From contig JACMQL010000006.1 in assembly GCA_014377015.1 (NCBI GenBank), forward strand, positions 20,581 to 84,580: DNA of 64,000 nt. Reading direction: 5' to 3'. The translations under genes were made by a program, and so were the position numbers. Source of the DNA: Actinomycetota bacterium (GTDB lineage Bacteria > Actinomycetota > Actinomycetes > Nanopelagicales > Nanopelagicaceae). Below, piece by piece: positions 20,701 through 28,390 of this stretch (within the stretch, counting starts at the first letter, position 1; each line of letters begins with the position of its first letter). Below the pieces are notes generated by a model, which did no database searches, was not told where the DNA came from, and saw nothing but the letters and a program-made list of their open reading frames with translations.

Positions 20701-21320
20701 TTGCCGAGCGGGCGCAGTTGGCGACGAAGTTCAACGGTGAGATCTTGAATTCGGGCAAGATTTGCCTGCATGGATTCGAGCTTTCGTTGCGCCTTCTCCT
20801 TTCGCTTACGGTGCTTGAGCACACCGGCCGCCTCTTCAATAAATCCGCGACGCTCTTCAGGATTAGCCATCAAGATAGCGTCGAGTTGTCCTTGCCCGAC
20901 AATGACGTGCATTTCACGGCCGATACCGCTGTCGCTGAGCAATTCTTGAATGTCGAGCAAGCGCGAGGCATCGCCGTTGATTTGATATTCGCTGGTGCCG
21001 TTGCGGAAGAGAATTCGAGAAATAGTTACTTCGGTGTAGTCGATCGGTAGCGCCCCATCGGTGTTATCGATGGTGACTGAGACCTCAGCGCGTCCAAGTG
21101 GAGCACGCCCACTGGTGCCAGCAAAGATGACGTCTTCCATCTTTCCGCCACGCAGACTCTTGACACCCTGCTCGCCCATTACCCAACTCAGAGCGTCGAC
21201 GACATTGCTCTTGCCCGATCCATTTGGTCCAACAACGCAGGTGATGCCTGGTTCAAGACGAAGGGTCGTAGCGGAGGCGAAGGACTTAAAGCCCTTGAGC
21301 GTGATGCTCTTCAAATACAC
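17781..21320 (-). CDS. smc: Chromosome segregation/condensation ATPase SMC
   Basis: 1179 residues, full length. N-terminal Walker A is GPNGSGKSNVVDALSWVMGEQ. Two long coiled-coil arms flank a hinge at about residues 490-640. The C-terminal ABC signature is LSGGEKSLTAIALLVAIF and Walker B is YVLDEVEAALDD. It compacts and segregates the chromosome with ScpA/B (not in this window). The start is GTG 21320. It lies between rnc and ftsY. The mutM gene often found between rnc and smc is absent here (31-bp gap). Confidence 0.97.
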   Translation of the reverse strand: MYLKSITLKGFKSFASATTLRLEPGITCVVGPNGSGKSNVVDALSWVMGEQGVKSLRGGKMEDVIFAGTSGRAPLGRAEVSVTIDNTDGALPIDYTEVTISRILFRNGTSEYQINGDASRLLDIQELLSDSGIGREMHVIVGQGQLDAILMANPEERRGFIEEAAGVLKHRKRKEKAQRKLESMQANLARIQDLTVELRRQLRPLGKQAEVAKRAATIQADLRDAKLRLLADDLISLSQTLDAEVADETVLRERRALVETELDIVRARETILDAENAVEGPRLVHAQETYYSLNALREKFRGTQSLAQERSRFLAEDAEEARTAGRDPESLDREAATLRGEESELRSGVASLRTALSGATLALTAKENELKAEEDRVAAALRALADQREGTARQEGHIKSLVARLEAIAEEISRLERARDEAQQRTDSASREHAAFELEIGSADSQELGLDAKFENAQQNLEAAKAKVADLVEKERLADRERNALESKLEAMNLTTQSRDGAQALIRDARGIEILGSVASLIRIDSGWEAATAAALGTMADAVVVHDLGSAITALATLRSENLGQADFLIMHSDKPHRDDLIPAELKSLLSVIHSDQITDLLQELLSTTVVAESAQDAQLIIRAHPQLRVVTREGDVFAQTRARGGSKSSASLIEIHALIADLTQKVSEVAHVCERLRFEISTAETDLAQKQKEFDSALSKLNESDARIAALTEQLAVAGQHAKSARAEVERLNAAIIEATAAKSRDESERAIAQDQMQHHGAIAEPSHALAEELRTQVSLGRTTEVEARLSVRTSEERLESLVARAKALENAAHAEREASEKAIIRRGARARDALVSQAIADCAYEVLIHIERSIAKAATGRGLLEEARAAREGETLSVRARSRELSSELESLTSSVHRDEVARAEQRMRIEQLELKAMEEFGVDRATLIAEYGPDNDVPTFYETDEGLVVAGDLVPYRREQQERRLIATERSLALLGKINPLALEEYGALEERLKYLAEQLEDLKRTRKDLLDIIKEVDDRVQQVFMEAYEETARHFEDIFARLFPGGDGRLFLTNPDDLMTTGVDVEARPPGKRIKRLSLLSGGEKSLTAIALLVAIFKARPSPFYVLDEVEAALDDVNLGRLLGIFEELRESSQLIVITHQKRTMEIADALYGVTMRRDGVTEVISQRLRESESV

Positions 21321-21351
21321 GTGCCAAACCTACCCTAGACCCACCTAAGTC

Positions 21352-22068
21352 TTAGTCTTCGGACTCGCTTGCATCCACATCTTGGGTGGCCATACTTAAA
21401 AGTTCGAAGGCAACACGTGCGGCAATTTGCTCCGCCTCTCTTTTGCTCTTGCCTTCACCTTGCGCCAGTGCAATTCCGCCGACCATCGCGAAAGCGGTGA
21501 AACTCTTGTCATGATCGGGTCCGGTCTCGGTGACGACGTACTCGGGAACCCCCTTGCTTTGCGCAGCGAGCAATTCTTGGAGGGCAGTTTTTCCGTCTAG
21601 GCCCGCACCCTTGGCAACTGCGCCGTTGAGTGTTTTTTCAATAAGTCGAAGAACGACTTCACTTGCTTTAGCAAAACCATGTTCTAAATAAATCGCACCG
21701 ATGATTGCTTCGAGCGCATCGGCTAGTAATGAATTCTTGTTGCGCCCGCCGGTGACTTCCTCGCCCTTACCTAATCTGATCGCTGATCCGAGTTCCAACG
21801 TACGCGCTATGTCTGCGAGCGCGCGCATATTCACCACTCCAGATCGCAGCGGTGAGAGACGACTTTCATCTAAATCTGGATAGCGCTTGTATAACTCTTC
21901 AGTGACGACCAGACCCAGAACGGAGTCGCCAAGAAATTCAAGACGTTCGTTGGTGAGATTTGTGCCGGTTTCGTATGCGAAAGACCGATGCGTTAAAGCC
22001 AACTCAAGCAGTTGCGGGTTGATCTCATTTTCTGCGAGTCCCAGCGCCTGTGTTAACGATGAATACAG
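21352..22068 (-). CDS. rnc: Ribonuclease III (start codon probably CTG)
   Basis: The signature NERLEFLGDSVLGLVV, the second catalytic-acid region (DALEAIIGAIYLEHGF) and a C-terminal dsRNA-binding domain (KTALQELLAAQSKGVPEYVV) identify RNase III. The first ATG/GTG/TTG in frame is TTG 22002 (ALTHRS), which would remove the first helix. In-frame sequence upstream (SSLTQALGLAENEINPQLLEL) matches the family's N-terminus. The only start-like codon before an in-frame TAA is CTG 22068, one base after the rpmF stop, giving 238 residues. I infer coupled reinitiation at CTG. The gene identity is certain; the start is not. Confidence 0.9.
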   Translation of the reverse strand: MYSSLTQALGLAENEINPQLLELALTHRSFAYETGTNLTNERLEFLGDSVLGLVVTEELYKRYPDLDESRLSPLRSGVVNMRALADIARTLELGSAIRLGKGEEVTGGRNKNSLLADALEAIIGAIYLEHGFAKASEVVLRLIEKTLNGAVAKGAGLDGKTALQELLAAQSKGVPEYVVTETGPDHDKSFTAFAMVGGIALAQGEGKSKREAEQIAARVAFELLSMATQDVDASESED

Positions 22069-22069
22069 G

Positions 22070-22243
22070 TCAGACCTCGATTACCTGACGGCGGTTGTAC
22101 ATTCCACAGGTGGGACAGGCGGTGTGTTGCAATTTCGGCTGCTGGCACTGTGGGCATGCAGCCAACGCCGCTGCTGTTGTTTTCCATTGGCTCCGACGGG
22201 AACGGGTCTTGGAGCGAGACATTTTTCGCTTTGGTACTGGCAC
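22070..22243 (-). CDS. rpmF: 50S ribosomal protein bL32
   Basis: 57 residues: PVPKRKMSRSKTRSRRSQWK at the N-terminus, then a four-cysteine zinc ribbon (CPQC about residue 30 and CPTC about residue 44), ending NRRQVIEV. This is a zinc-binding (C+) bL32. Start is GTG 22243 with AGAGGA about 7 nt upstream. Its stop is followed after one base by the likely rnc CTG start. The order DUF177-rpmF-rnc is the usual actinobacterial one. Confidence 0.95.
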   Translation of the reverse strand: MPVPKRKMSRSKTRSRRSQWKTTAAALAACPQCQQPKLQHTACPTCGMYNRRQVIEV

Positions 22244-22395
22244 TTTACGTTCCTCTTTCTTAGAGCAGTCTTCGGTTTACATCTGAAGTCTTCGGTGGTC
22301 TGGCCGGAAGATTTCCTTCCATCAGCAAGGTGGTAAGTATCCCCTAAAAGGCGCAATTCTAGAAATCGGGGCTTTGGATCGGGCTGCCCTGCGCG

Positions 22396-22998
22396 CTATT
22401 TATCTTCCGTGGAATCACCGTTGGTCTCCAAACCCGGCAGAGCAGCAAGGCCAGCCCAGCGCGCGTCAATGACCGCATGGGCATGGTCGGCGGGCAGCAA
22501 GTTCCATTTGACGCCACAGTCAGGGCACAATCCCGGGCAGTCCTGCGAGCAGAGCGGATTGATGGGAATGTCCAAAATGATGGCATCCCGAATCGGCGCC
22601 TCCAGATTGATGAACTCCCCGTCCATCATGAGGTCCTCATCTACGTCCAAATCATCCGCGGCCTCTTGAGCTTTTCGTTGGGCTTTTGTATGAGCCTTCT
22701 CGGGGGCATAGCGGTAGAGCTCGTGAATTCGACGGTCGATATCCCATTCCAACGGTTCGAGGCAGCGGGTGCACTCACCATCTGCAACTGCAAAAATCTC
22801 TAGGGAGACAAGGACACCCTCTTTGACCGAGCTCAGTGTCATATCGCAATGAATCTCTTCGCCCGGCAAAACTGCCAGAACATCGATGCCAACACGTTCG
22901 GGAACGTTGATATCAAATTCATACTTCTTCATCTCCCCCGCGCGACGCGGCAGGTCATGGCAATTAAAGAGGTAGACCTTGGAATTGCGGCTCATCAC
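22396..22998 (-). CDS. DUF177 / YceD family protein
   Basis: About 200 residues from GTG 22998 (AGGA 8 nt upstream); ATG 22995 is the next codon. A longer frame to 23103 would overlap sepIVA and is unlikely. YceD-family proteins are linked to 23S rRNA accumulation and sit beside rpmF. Visible features are the conserved DGECTRCLEPL and the acidic middle segment DDLDVDEDLMMDGEFINLEAPIRDAIIL. The cysteine cluster CSQDCPGLCPDCG probably binds zinc. The 152-bp gap to rpmF holds no gene. Confidence 0.85.
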   Translation of the reverse strand: MMSRNSKVYLFNCHDLPRRAGEMKKYEFDINVPERVGIDVLAVLPGEEIHCDMTLSSVKEGVLVSLEIFAVADGECTRCLEPLEWDIDRRIHELYRYAPEKAHTKAQRKAQEAADDLDVDEDLMMDGEFINLEAPIRDAIILDIPINPLCSQDCPGLCPDCGVKWNLLPADHAHAVIDARWAGLAALPGLETNGDSTEDK

Positions 22999-23026
22999 TG
23001 GGTCAATCCTGAAATCAGTCTTGTAA

Positions 23027-23506
23027 TCAGTCTTGCGCAAGTTGAGAAAGCACGTCGTTATCACCGGCACCAGCCAGACGATCACGTCCGCGAGAAACCG
23101 CATCCATCGTCTTGTTCAAAATAACTTCTAGTGTGGCTAAACGAGTGTCAATGTAATTCTCAACTTCAGTGCGCTCGCGCTCAGCTGTTGCCCGAGCCTC
23201 ATCCAAGATGCGCTGGGATTGGTCGCGCGCTGCTTGCACGATCGAAGTCTGTTCGACCATACGAGCGACTTCTTCACGCGCCATGGAAATGAGTTGCTCA
23301 GCGCTAGCGCGTCCTTCTTCAATGATCGCCCCACGTGTGGCGAGCAAATCCTGGGCTTGCGCGAAATCTAACGGAAGTGCCGCCCGTGCCTCATCTAAAA
23401 TTTCCAGCAATTCCGCACGATGAACCACACACGAGGCCGACAGTGGAACGCTGCGCGCCTCTTCAACCATAGTAATTGCCGAATTAAGTCGTTCAACGGA
23501 ATTCAT
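23027..23506 (-). CDS. sepIVA: SepIVA-like DivIVA-domain cell division protein
   Basis: 159 residues, mainly coiled coil. The N-terminal segment (VERLNSAITMVEEARSVPLSASCVVHRAELLEILDEARAALP) resembles the mycobacterial septation factor SepIVA. The long helix that follows (QLISMAREEVARMVEQ to ERERTEVENYID) is DivIVA-like. The gene order (smc, rnc, rpmF, DUF177, then this gene) matches the SepIVA locus of mycobacteria. It probably acts in septum assembly or envelope growth. The name rests on similarity of the N-terminus and synteny. Confidence 0.8.
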   Translation of the reverse strand: MNSVERLNSAITMVEEARSVPLSASCVVHRAELLEILDEARAALPLDFAQAQDLLATRGAIIEEGRASAEQLISMAREEVARMVEQTSIVQAARDQSQRILDEARATAERERTEVENYIDTRLATLEVILNKTMDAVSRGRDRLAGAGDNDVLSQLAQD

Positions 23507-23509
23507 AGG

Positions 23510-23998
23510 TCATTCCCCTCCACTTGCAAATAGCCGTTCGCGAAGTGCGCGCGCAATATTAGGAGGCACCATCGTGGTGACGTCTCCTCCGTAATGAGCC
23601 AATTCCTTGACCAAGGTTGATGATAAGAACGAGTGTGCGGGAGCCGTGGCCATGAACATCGTTTCGACTCCAGCTAATTGCAAATTTACTTGGGCGATTT
23701 GAAGTTCGTAGTCAAAGTCAGTGACAGCGCGCAAACCGCGAACGATCGTATCGACGCCGTTGGCCTTGCAGTAATCCACCGTAAGACCGTGCCAAGAATC
23801 AACGCTGACATTCGCGAACTTCTGCGTTGCTTCACCGATCATTGATTTGCGTTCGTCAACCGTAAAGAGCGAATTCTTAGACCGATTCTCGAAGACCGCC
23901 ACGGTCACCTGTTCGAAGTGGTAACTGGCCCGCTCAATAACATCTAGGTGTCCATAGGTGATGGGATCAAAGGACCCAGGACATAGCGCTCGCTTCAC
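23510..23998 (-). CDS. coaD: Phosphopantetheine adenylyltransferase
   Basis: 162 residues, normal for CoaD, which makes dephospho-CoA from 4'-phosphopantetheine and ATP. The nucleotidyltransferase motif PGSFDPITYGHLDVIERA (T/HxGH) is at the N-terminus. FENRSKNSLFTVDER, RGLRAVTDFDYELQIAQVN and SSTLVKELA follow as expected. It lies 3 bp upstream of sepIVA and after rsmD, a common pairing. Confidence 0.96.
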   Translation of the reverse strand: MKRALCPGSFDPITYGHLDVIERASYHFEQVTVAVFENRSKNSLFTVDERKSMIGEATQKFANVSVDSWHGLTVDYCKANGVDTIVRGLRAVTDFDYELQIAQVNLQLAGVETMFMATAPAHSFLSSTLVKELAHYGGDVTTMVPPNIARALRERLFASGGE

Positions 23999-24037
23999 GT
24001 CGCAAACGCTAGCAATGATTGAGGGTCTTATCCATTC

Positions 24038-24613
24038 TCAACCAGCTGCAGTCAGTTTTGCATAGTGAATGAGGGCTTGACCGTACTTTCTTTGGCGCAT
24101 TGGCTCCAATCCCGTCGGCCAATTCAGATCTTCGCTGCGATTGCCTCTTTCAACCGCAACGACCGACCCTGGTTTGAGGAAATCGCCCGCGAAAAGAAGT
24201 TGCAGACATTTATTGAGATCAGAATCAGCGAATTCGTAAGGAGGGTCAATGTAGATGATGTCGTACTTATCCGGTGATACCCCTTCTAGAAACTTCTGAA
24301 CCGGCATCGCGTATGCGTGAAAGTCACCAAGGGCTCCACTCTTGGACACTAACTCAGCATTTGTTCGAATTGTTCGCATTGCTAATTCATCTTTTTCAAC
24401 TGCATGAACGAGGGCTGCTCCGCGCGAAAGAGCCTCAAGTCCGATCGCACCTGAACCTGCGAATAAATCCAGAAAATTGAGACCGACGAAATCTCCAAAT
24501 TCTGAGAGTAAGGAGGAAAAGAGTCCTTCGCGCGCTCGATCAGATGTTGGGCGAGTGGCGCCCGCAACTGATGAGAGAGTTCGACCTTTAGCCAATCCTG
24601 CGATAATTCTCAT
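24038..24613 (-). CDS. rsmD: 16S rRNA (guanine-966-N2)-methyltransferase
   Basis: 191 residues. The N-terminus MRIIAGLAKGRTLSSV and the TRPTSDRAREGLFSSL motif are diagnostic of RsmD. The SAM-binding loop is FLDLFAGSGAIGLEALSRGA and the catalytic motif is DPPYEF. It methylates G966 of 16S rRNA. It lies between recG and coaD. Confidence 0.95.
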   Translation of the reverse strand: MRIIAGLAKGRTLSSVAGATRPTSDRAREGLFSSLLSEFGDFVGLNFLDLFAGSGAIGLEALSRGAALVHAVEKDELAMRTIRTNAELVSKSGALGDFHAYAMPVQKFLEGVSPDKYDIIYIDPPYEFADSDLNKCLQLLFAGDFLKPGSVVAVERGNRSEDLNWPTGLEPMRQRKYGQALIHYAKLTAAG

Positions 24614-24628
24614 AGGACAATTGTACTT

Positions 24629-26800
24629 TCAACCTTTATCGATAAATTCCGCAGCTTCATCGCGTTGCAGGACACGAAGCGTGCCCGCCAATTCTGGGTA
24701 TTGGATCATTTGCGGATCCGAGTCAATGACCGATTGGGCGTCTGCGCGGGCTTGATCAATAAGTTTTTCATCCCGTAATACGCGCAAAAGACGCAGATGC
24801 GATTTGGTGCCAGACTGACTGGCACCAAGGACATCACCTTCGCGGCGCTGCTCTAAATCGACACGGGATAACTCAAATCCATCTTGGGTGGATGCGACCG
24901 CATCCAGGCGAATTCGTGCAGATGATTCGGGTTCGGCATTTGTGACAAGCAAGCAAAGTCCTGGCGAAGTGCCACGTCCCACGCGACCGCGCAGTTGATG
25001 GAGTTGCGATACACCAAAACGATCAGCATCCATCACGACCATAATTGTTGCATTCGGAACGTCGACTCCTACTTCAATAACAGTCGTAGAAACGAGAACG
25101 TCGATCTGACCCTTGCCAAATGCAATCATCGTCGTCTCCTTCTCTTCATTACTGAGTTGACCGTGCATGAGCGCTAAGCGCAGCCCAGCGAGTGGACCAG
25201 CATGGAGTCGCGGTGCTAATTCTTCGACGGAAGTAAGGTCATTGGACTTCACGCCGAAAAGAAAATCCATGTCAGCATTGGATGTCGAATCCGCCGTGAT
25301 GCGCGGTGCAACTATGTATGCCTGATGTCCCTGCGCAACTTCCTCTCTTATACGTGACCACGCGCGTTCGACATACATTGGTTTTTCCAGCGCTGGAATA
25401 ACGTGGGTCGTAATCGGAGCCCGACCAAGTGGAAGCTCGCGCAAAGTGGAAATATCCAAATCTCCAAAGACGGTCATTGCCACGGTGCGCGGTATGGGAG
25501 TTGCTGTCATCACTAATACATGAGGAGGAAATTCTGCTTTGGACTTGAGCGCATCCCTTTGCTCAACGCCGAACCTGTGCTGCTCATCGATCACAATTAG
25601 TCCCAAATCTGCAAATGCCATGCTTTCACTCAAAAGTGCGTGAGTTCCGACCACAATTCCAGCTTCGCCTGAGGAGGCTTGCATGTGTGCTTCACGTCGA
25701 GCAGGTGCGCTGAGCGAGCCGGTAATGAGAGTCACTTGTGTAGAGCCTTCTGCCGAACCCAACATTCCACCGTGCCCTAGATTTCCTAGCATGGATGAAA
25801 TCGTTCGATAGTGCTGCTGGGCCAATACTTCTGTTGGCGCCAGCAAGGCTGCCTGCCCCCCCGTGTCGACAACTGCGAGCATCGCGCGAAGTGCAACGAT
25901 GGTTTTTCCCGATCCAACTTCACCCTGCAAGAGTCGGTGCATCGGATGTGGCTGCGCTAAATCATTCTCAATTTCTGCGATCACATCTTTCTGGCCACCA
26001 GTTAATTCGAAAGGCAATGTGAGGTCGAACTGATCCAGCAGGCCGCCTTGTCTCGTCGGACGAGCCGTTGCTTTGAGTGCGCGTAATTCGGCTTTGCGAA
26101 CTATTAAAAGAAGTTGCAGCAGAAATGCCTCGTCGTATGTCAGTCTGGCACGCCCTCGTTCTGCATCACTTAGTTCCTTCGGCTGATGCAACCCGATCAA
26201 AGCATCTCGCAAGGAAGGAAAATTGTGTTCCTTCCTGATTTGCTCAGGTAGGTAGTCGCTAATTTCATCCAATGCACCAAGGGCAAGCGCGATGCACTGC
26301 GCAACTTTCCATGAAGGCATTTTAGAAGTCGCCGGATAAACAGGGAGGTACTTGCCCGCAAATTCATCAATAGCTCCGTCAACATCGGCACCATCCGGAA
26401 TCAACTCATAATCTGGGTGTGCGAGCTGTCGCTTGCCGTTAAAGAGTCCCACCTTGCCAGCAAAAAGTCCTTGTCTCCCGACCCGCAACTCCTTCTCGCG
26501 CCAAGCTTGATTGAAAAAAGTCAGCGACAACTTGCCGTTGCCGTCCGTCACAACCACTTCCAGAATGCTCCCCTTTTTGCCTTGCAACGGTCGAGACTTC
26601 GCGCTGAAAACTTCCGCGAGAATCGTCACCTCATCATCGGCGTTGAGGGCTGAAATATCCGTGAGCTCGCCCCGCACCATGTAACGGCGTGGATAATGTC
26701 GTAGTAAATCTTCAACAGTGTGCGCACCAATGCCAGTTTCTAAAGCTTTCGCGGTGCGATCACCCAGAACATTTACAAGTTTGGTCACTAGGCTGGCCAT
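24629..26800 (-). CDS. recG: ATP-dependent DNA helicase RecG
   Basis: 723 residues. The N-terminal wedge/OB domain (about 60-160) includes VTDGNGKLSLTFFNQ. The SF2 motor has Walker A GEVGSGKTIVALRA, the DEQHRFG box, MTATPIPRTVAMTVFGD, and the C-terminal motifs EVGVDVPNATIMVV and QLHQLRGRVGRG. It remodels stalled replication forks and Holliday junctions. It precedes rsmD, 15 bp apart. In many actinobacteria it follows rpmB, but here cydABDC lies between. Confidence 0.96.
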   Translation of the reverse strand: MASLVTKLVNVLGDRTAKALETGIGAHTVEDLLRHYPRRYMVRGELTDISALNADDEVTILAEVFSAKSRPLQGKKGSILEVVVTDGNGKLSLTFFNQAWREKELRVGRQGLFAGKVGLFNGKRQLAHPDYELIPDGADVDGAIDEFAGKYLPVYPATSKMPSWKVAQCIALALGALDEISDYLPEQIRKEHNFPSLRDALIGLHQPKELSDAERGRARLTYDEAFLLQLLLIVRKAELRALKATARPTRQGGLLDQFDLTLPFELTGGQKDVIAEIENDLAQPHPMHRLLQGEVGSGKTIVALRAMLAVVDTGGQAALLAPTEVLAQQHYRTISSMLGNLGHGGMLGSAEGSTQVTLITGSLSAPARREAHMQASSGEAGIVVGTHALLSESMAFADLGLIVIDEQHRFGVEQRDALKSKAEFPPHVLVMTATPIPRTVAMTVFGDLDISTLRELPLGRAPITTHVIPALEKPMYVERAWSRIREEVAQGHQAYIVAPRITADSTSNADMDFLFGVKSNDLTSVEELAPRLHAGPLAGLRLALMHGQLSNEEKETTMIAFGKGQIDVLVSTTVIEVGVDVPNATIMVVMDADRFGVSQLHQLRGRVGRGTSPGLCLLVTNAEPESSARIRLDAVASTQDGFELSRVDLEQRREGDVLGASQSGTKSHLRLLRVLRDEKLIDQARADAQSVIDSDPQMIQYPELAGTLRVLQRDEAAEFIDKG

Positions 26801-26830
26801 GCACTTATCCTCTCGCAGTCGGGCATCTCA

Positions 26831-28390
26831 TCAACGCTCTAGGACCAAGGTCGCGGAACCATTCTTCCAACCGGAGTGCGTGATCACGATTAAAGTGCGA
26901 CCTGAGTTTAGAATGCGTTCTTCAAGTCGAGAAGCGAGGCCTTCGTCTAGATGTTCTGTCGGTTCATCCAGGATCAGAATTTGCGCTCGGGAAAGCAATG
27001 CGCGCGCGAGATTGAGACGCTTGGCTTCGCCTCCAGATAGCGCACGACCGAAAGTTCCAAGCAGGTTGTCGAGTCCGTCAGCCATCTCCTTCACCAAAGC
27101 ATCCATCTCGACGATGGCAAGAACCTGCATAAGCTCCTCGTCGGTCGCCATTGGTGCGGCGATCTTTAAATTCTCGCGCAGCGATGTGTTGAAAATGTGG
27201 CCACTTTGCAATCCTCCCGCAATGTGGTCTGAAAGGTTAGCAACAGAGCGAAGGTCCACTCCATCAAGAAGGATCTCTCCGTCATAGTCGAGCAACCCAA
27301 GCAACGCCATCCCCAATGTAGATTTCCCGCTACCACTTCTACCCCTAATGATCAGCGACTCGCCTCGATTCAGAGTAAAGGAGACTGGCTGCATAAAGTG
27401 ATCTCCAGGTTGCCATTTCACCTGCACGGAGCGGGCGGCTAGCGCAGAAATTGGCGAGGAAACTTCTTGCAAATGAGGAGGTGCCGATACTTCACGCGAT
27501 TCGATGGCTGCAATCTCTGACTTTGCAAGTAATAGCTTTCCAGCACCGAAAAGATTTGGATACAGCGCGATGATTGCCTCGAAAAGTATCAGTGGGAGAA
27601 AAATCAGCATCGTGACTTGTACCGCTGGAATTTCGGGCGAAAGTTTTTCCACCATATAAGCAAGGGAAAGAAGTGTGAATCCCATTACTGCCACAAAGAG
27701 GAACTGAAAGAACAGGCTGAGATCAGCCAATCTTTTCTCCTCGCACATGATTTGGTTTTCAATATCTGCTACCCGACTAATCCGCTCTTCCAAATAGCCG
27801 TATAACTGTGCCTCAAGAAAACCCTGCCCAGCTTGCTGAATTAGGAGCGCATATTCGCTTTCATGACTCTCGATTCGACGGGCGATGTTTTCGCACTTGC
27901 GCAGGACTATCCGAGGTATTGCTACGAGCAGTAAGAGGATTACGGGAACGGTAACAAAAAGGGATTCAGGTTGAATCCATGCACCAAGCCCGGCTCCGGT
28001 GCAAAGTGAAATTGCGGCGGCGGCATGCGGCAAGGTAATTCTAAGTTCATACTCTTGCGCGCGTTCGACGTCATCAACTAACCGTTTGACCAGCGTGCCA
28101 GATCCCAAATCTCGAATTAACTCAATTGGCCTAGCTGTAATCTTCTCGAAAAGTCGTACTCGCAAGGCTGTCAACCGATCAAAGATGCTCTTGTGGCTCG
28201 TCAGTCTCTCCGTGTATCTGCTAACCGAACGAGCGATACCGAAAAACCTTACGCCCACTATTGCGATGCTCAATGTAAGTAGCGGCGGATGAAAAGAGGC
28301 CATCGTGATCAACCATGCACTGCTTAATGTGAGGCCAATGCCGCTTACGTATGCCGCCCCGCTCAAGAAATACGGAATTATGCGCTTCAT
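26831..28390 (-). CDS. cydC: ABC transporter CydC (cytochrome bd assembly)
   Basis: 519 residues from ATG 28390, which overlaps the cydD stop (ATGA). An N-terminal six-helix membrane domain is fused to an ABC ATPase. Walker A is GRSGSGKSTLGMALLG, the signature is ALSGGEAKRLNLARALL and Walker B is ILILDEPTEHLD. With CydD it exports glutathione/cysteine-type thiols or heme-related compounds, and it is needed to assemble cytochrome bd. It is the last gene of cydABDC. Confidence 0.93.
   Translation of the reverse strand: MKRIIPYFLSGAAYVSGIGLTLSSAWLITMASFHPPLLTLSIAIVGVRFFGIARSVSRYTERLTSHKSIFDRLTALRVRLFEKITARPIELIRDLGSGTLVKRLVDDVERAQEYELRITLPHAAAAISLCTGAGLGAWIQPESLFVTVPVILLLLVAIPRIVLRKCENIARRIESHESEYALLIQQAGQGFLEAQLYGYLEERISRVADIENQIMCEEKRLADLSLFFQFLFVAVMGFTLLSLAYMVEKLSPEIPAVQVTMLIFLPLILFEAIIALYPNLFGAGKLLLAKSEIAAIESREVSAPPHLQEVSSPISALAARSVQVKWQPGDHFMQPVSFTLNRGESLIIRGRSGSGKSTLGMALLGLLDYDGEILLDGVDLRSVANLSDHIAGGLQSGHIFNTSLRENLKIAAPMATDEELMQVLAIVEMDALVKEMADGLDNLLGTFGRALSGGEAKRLNLARALLSRAQILILDEPTEHLDEGLASRLEERILNSGRTLIVITHSGWKNGSATLVLER

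Noticed and set aside
22081..22356. 91-residue reverse frame over rpmF
   Set aside because: It is out of frame with the real bL32 gene (22070-22243), which has a ribosome site and zinc Cys pairs.
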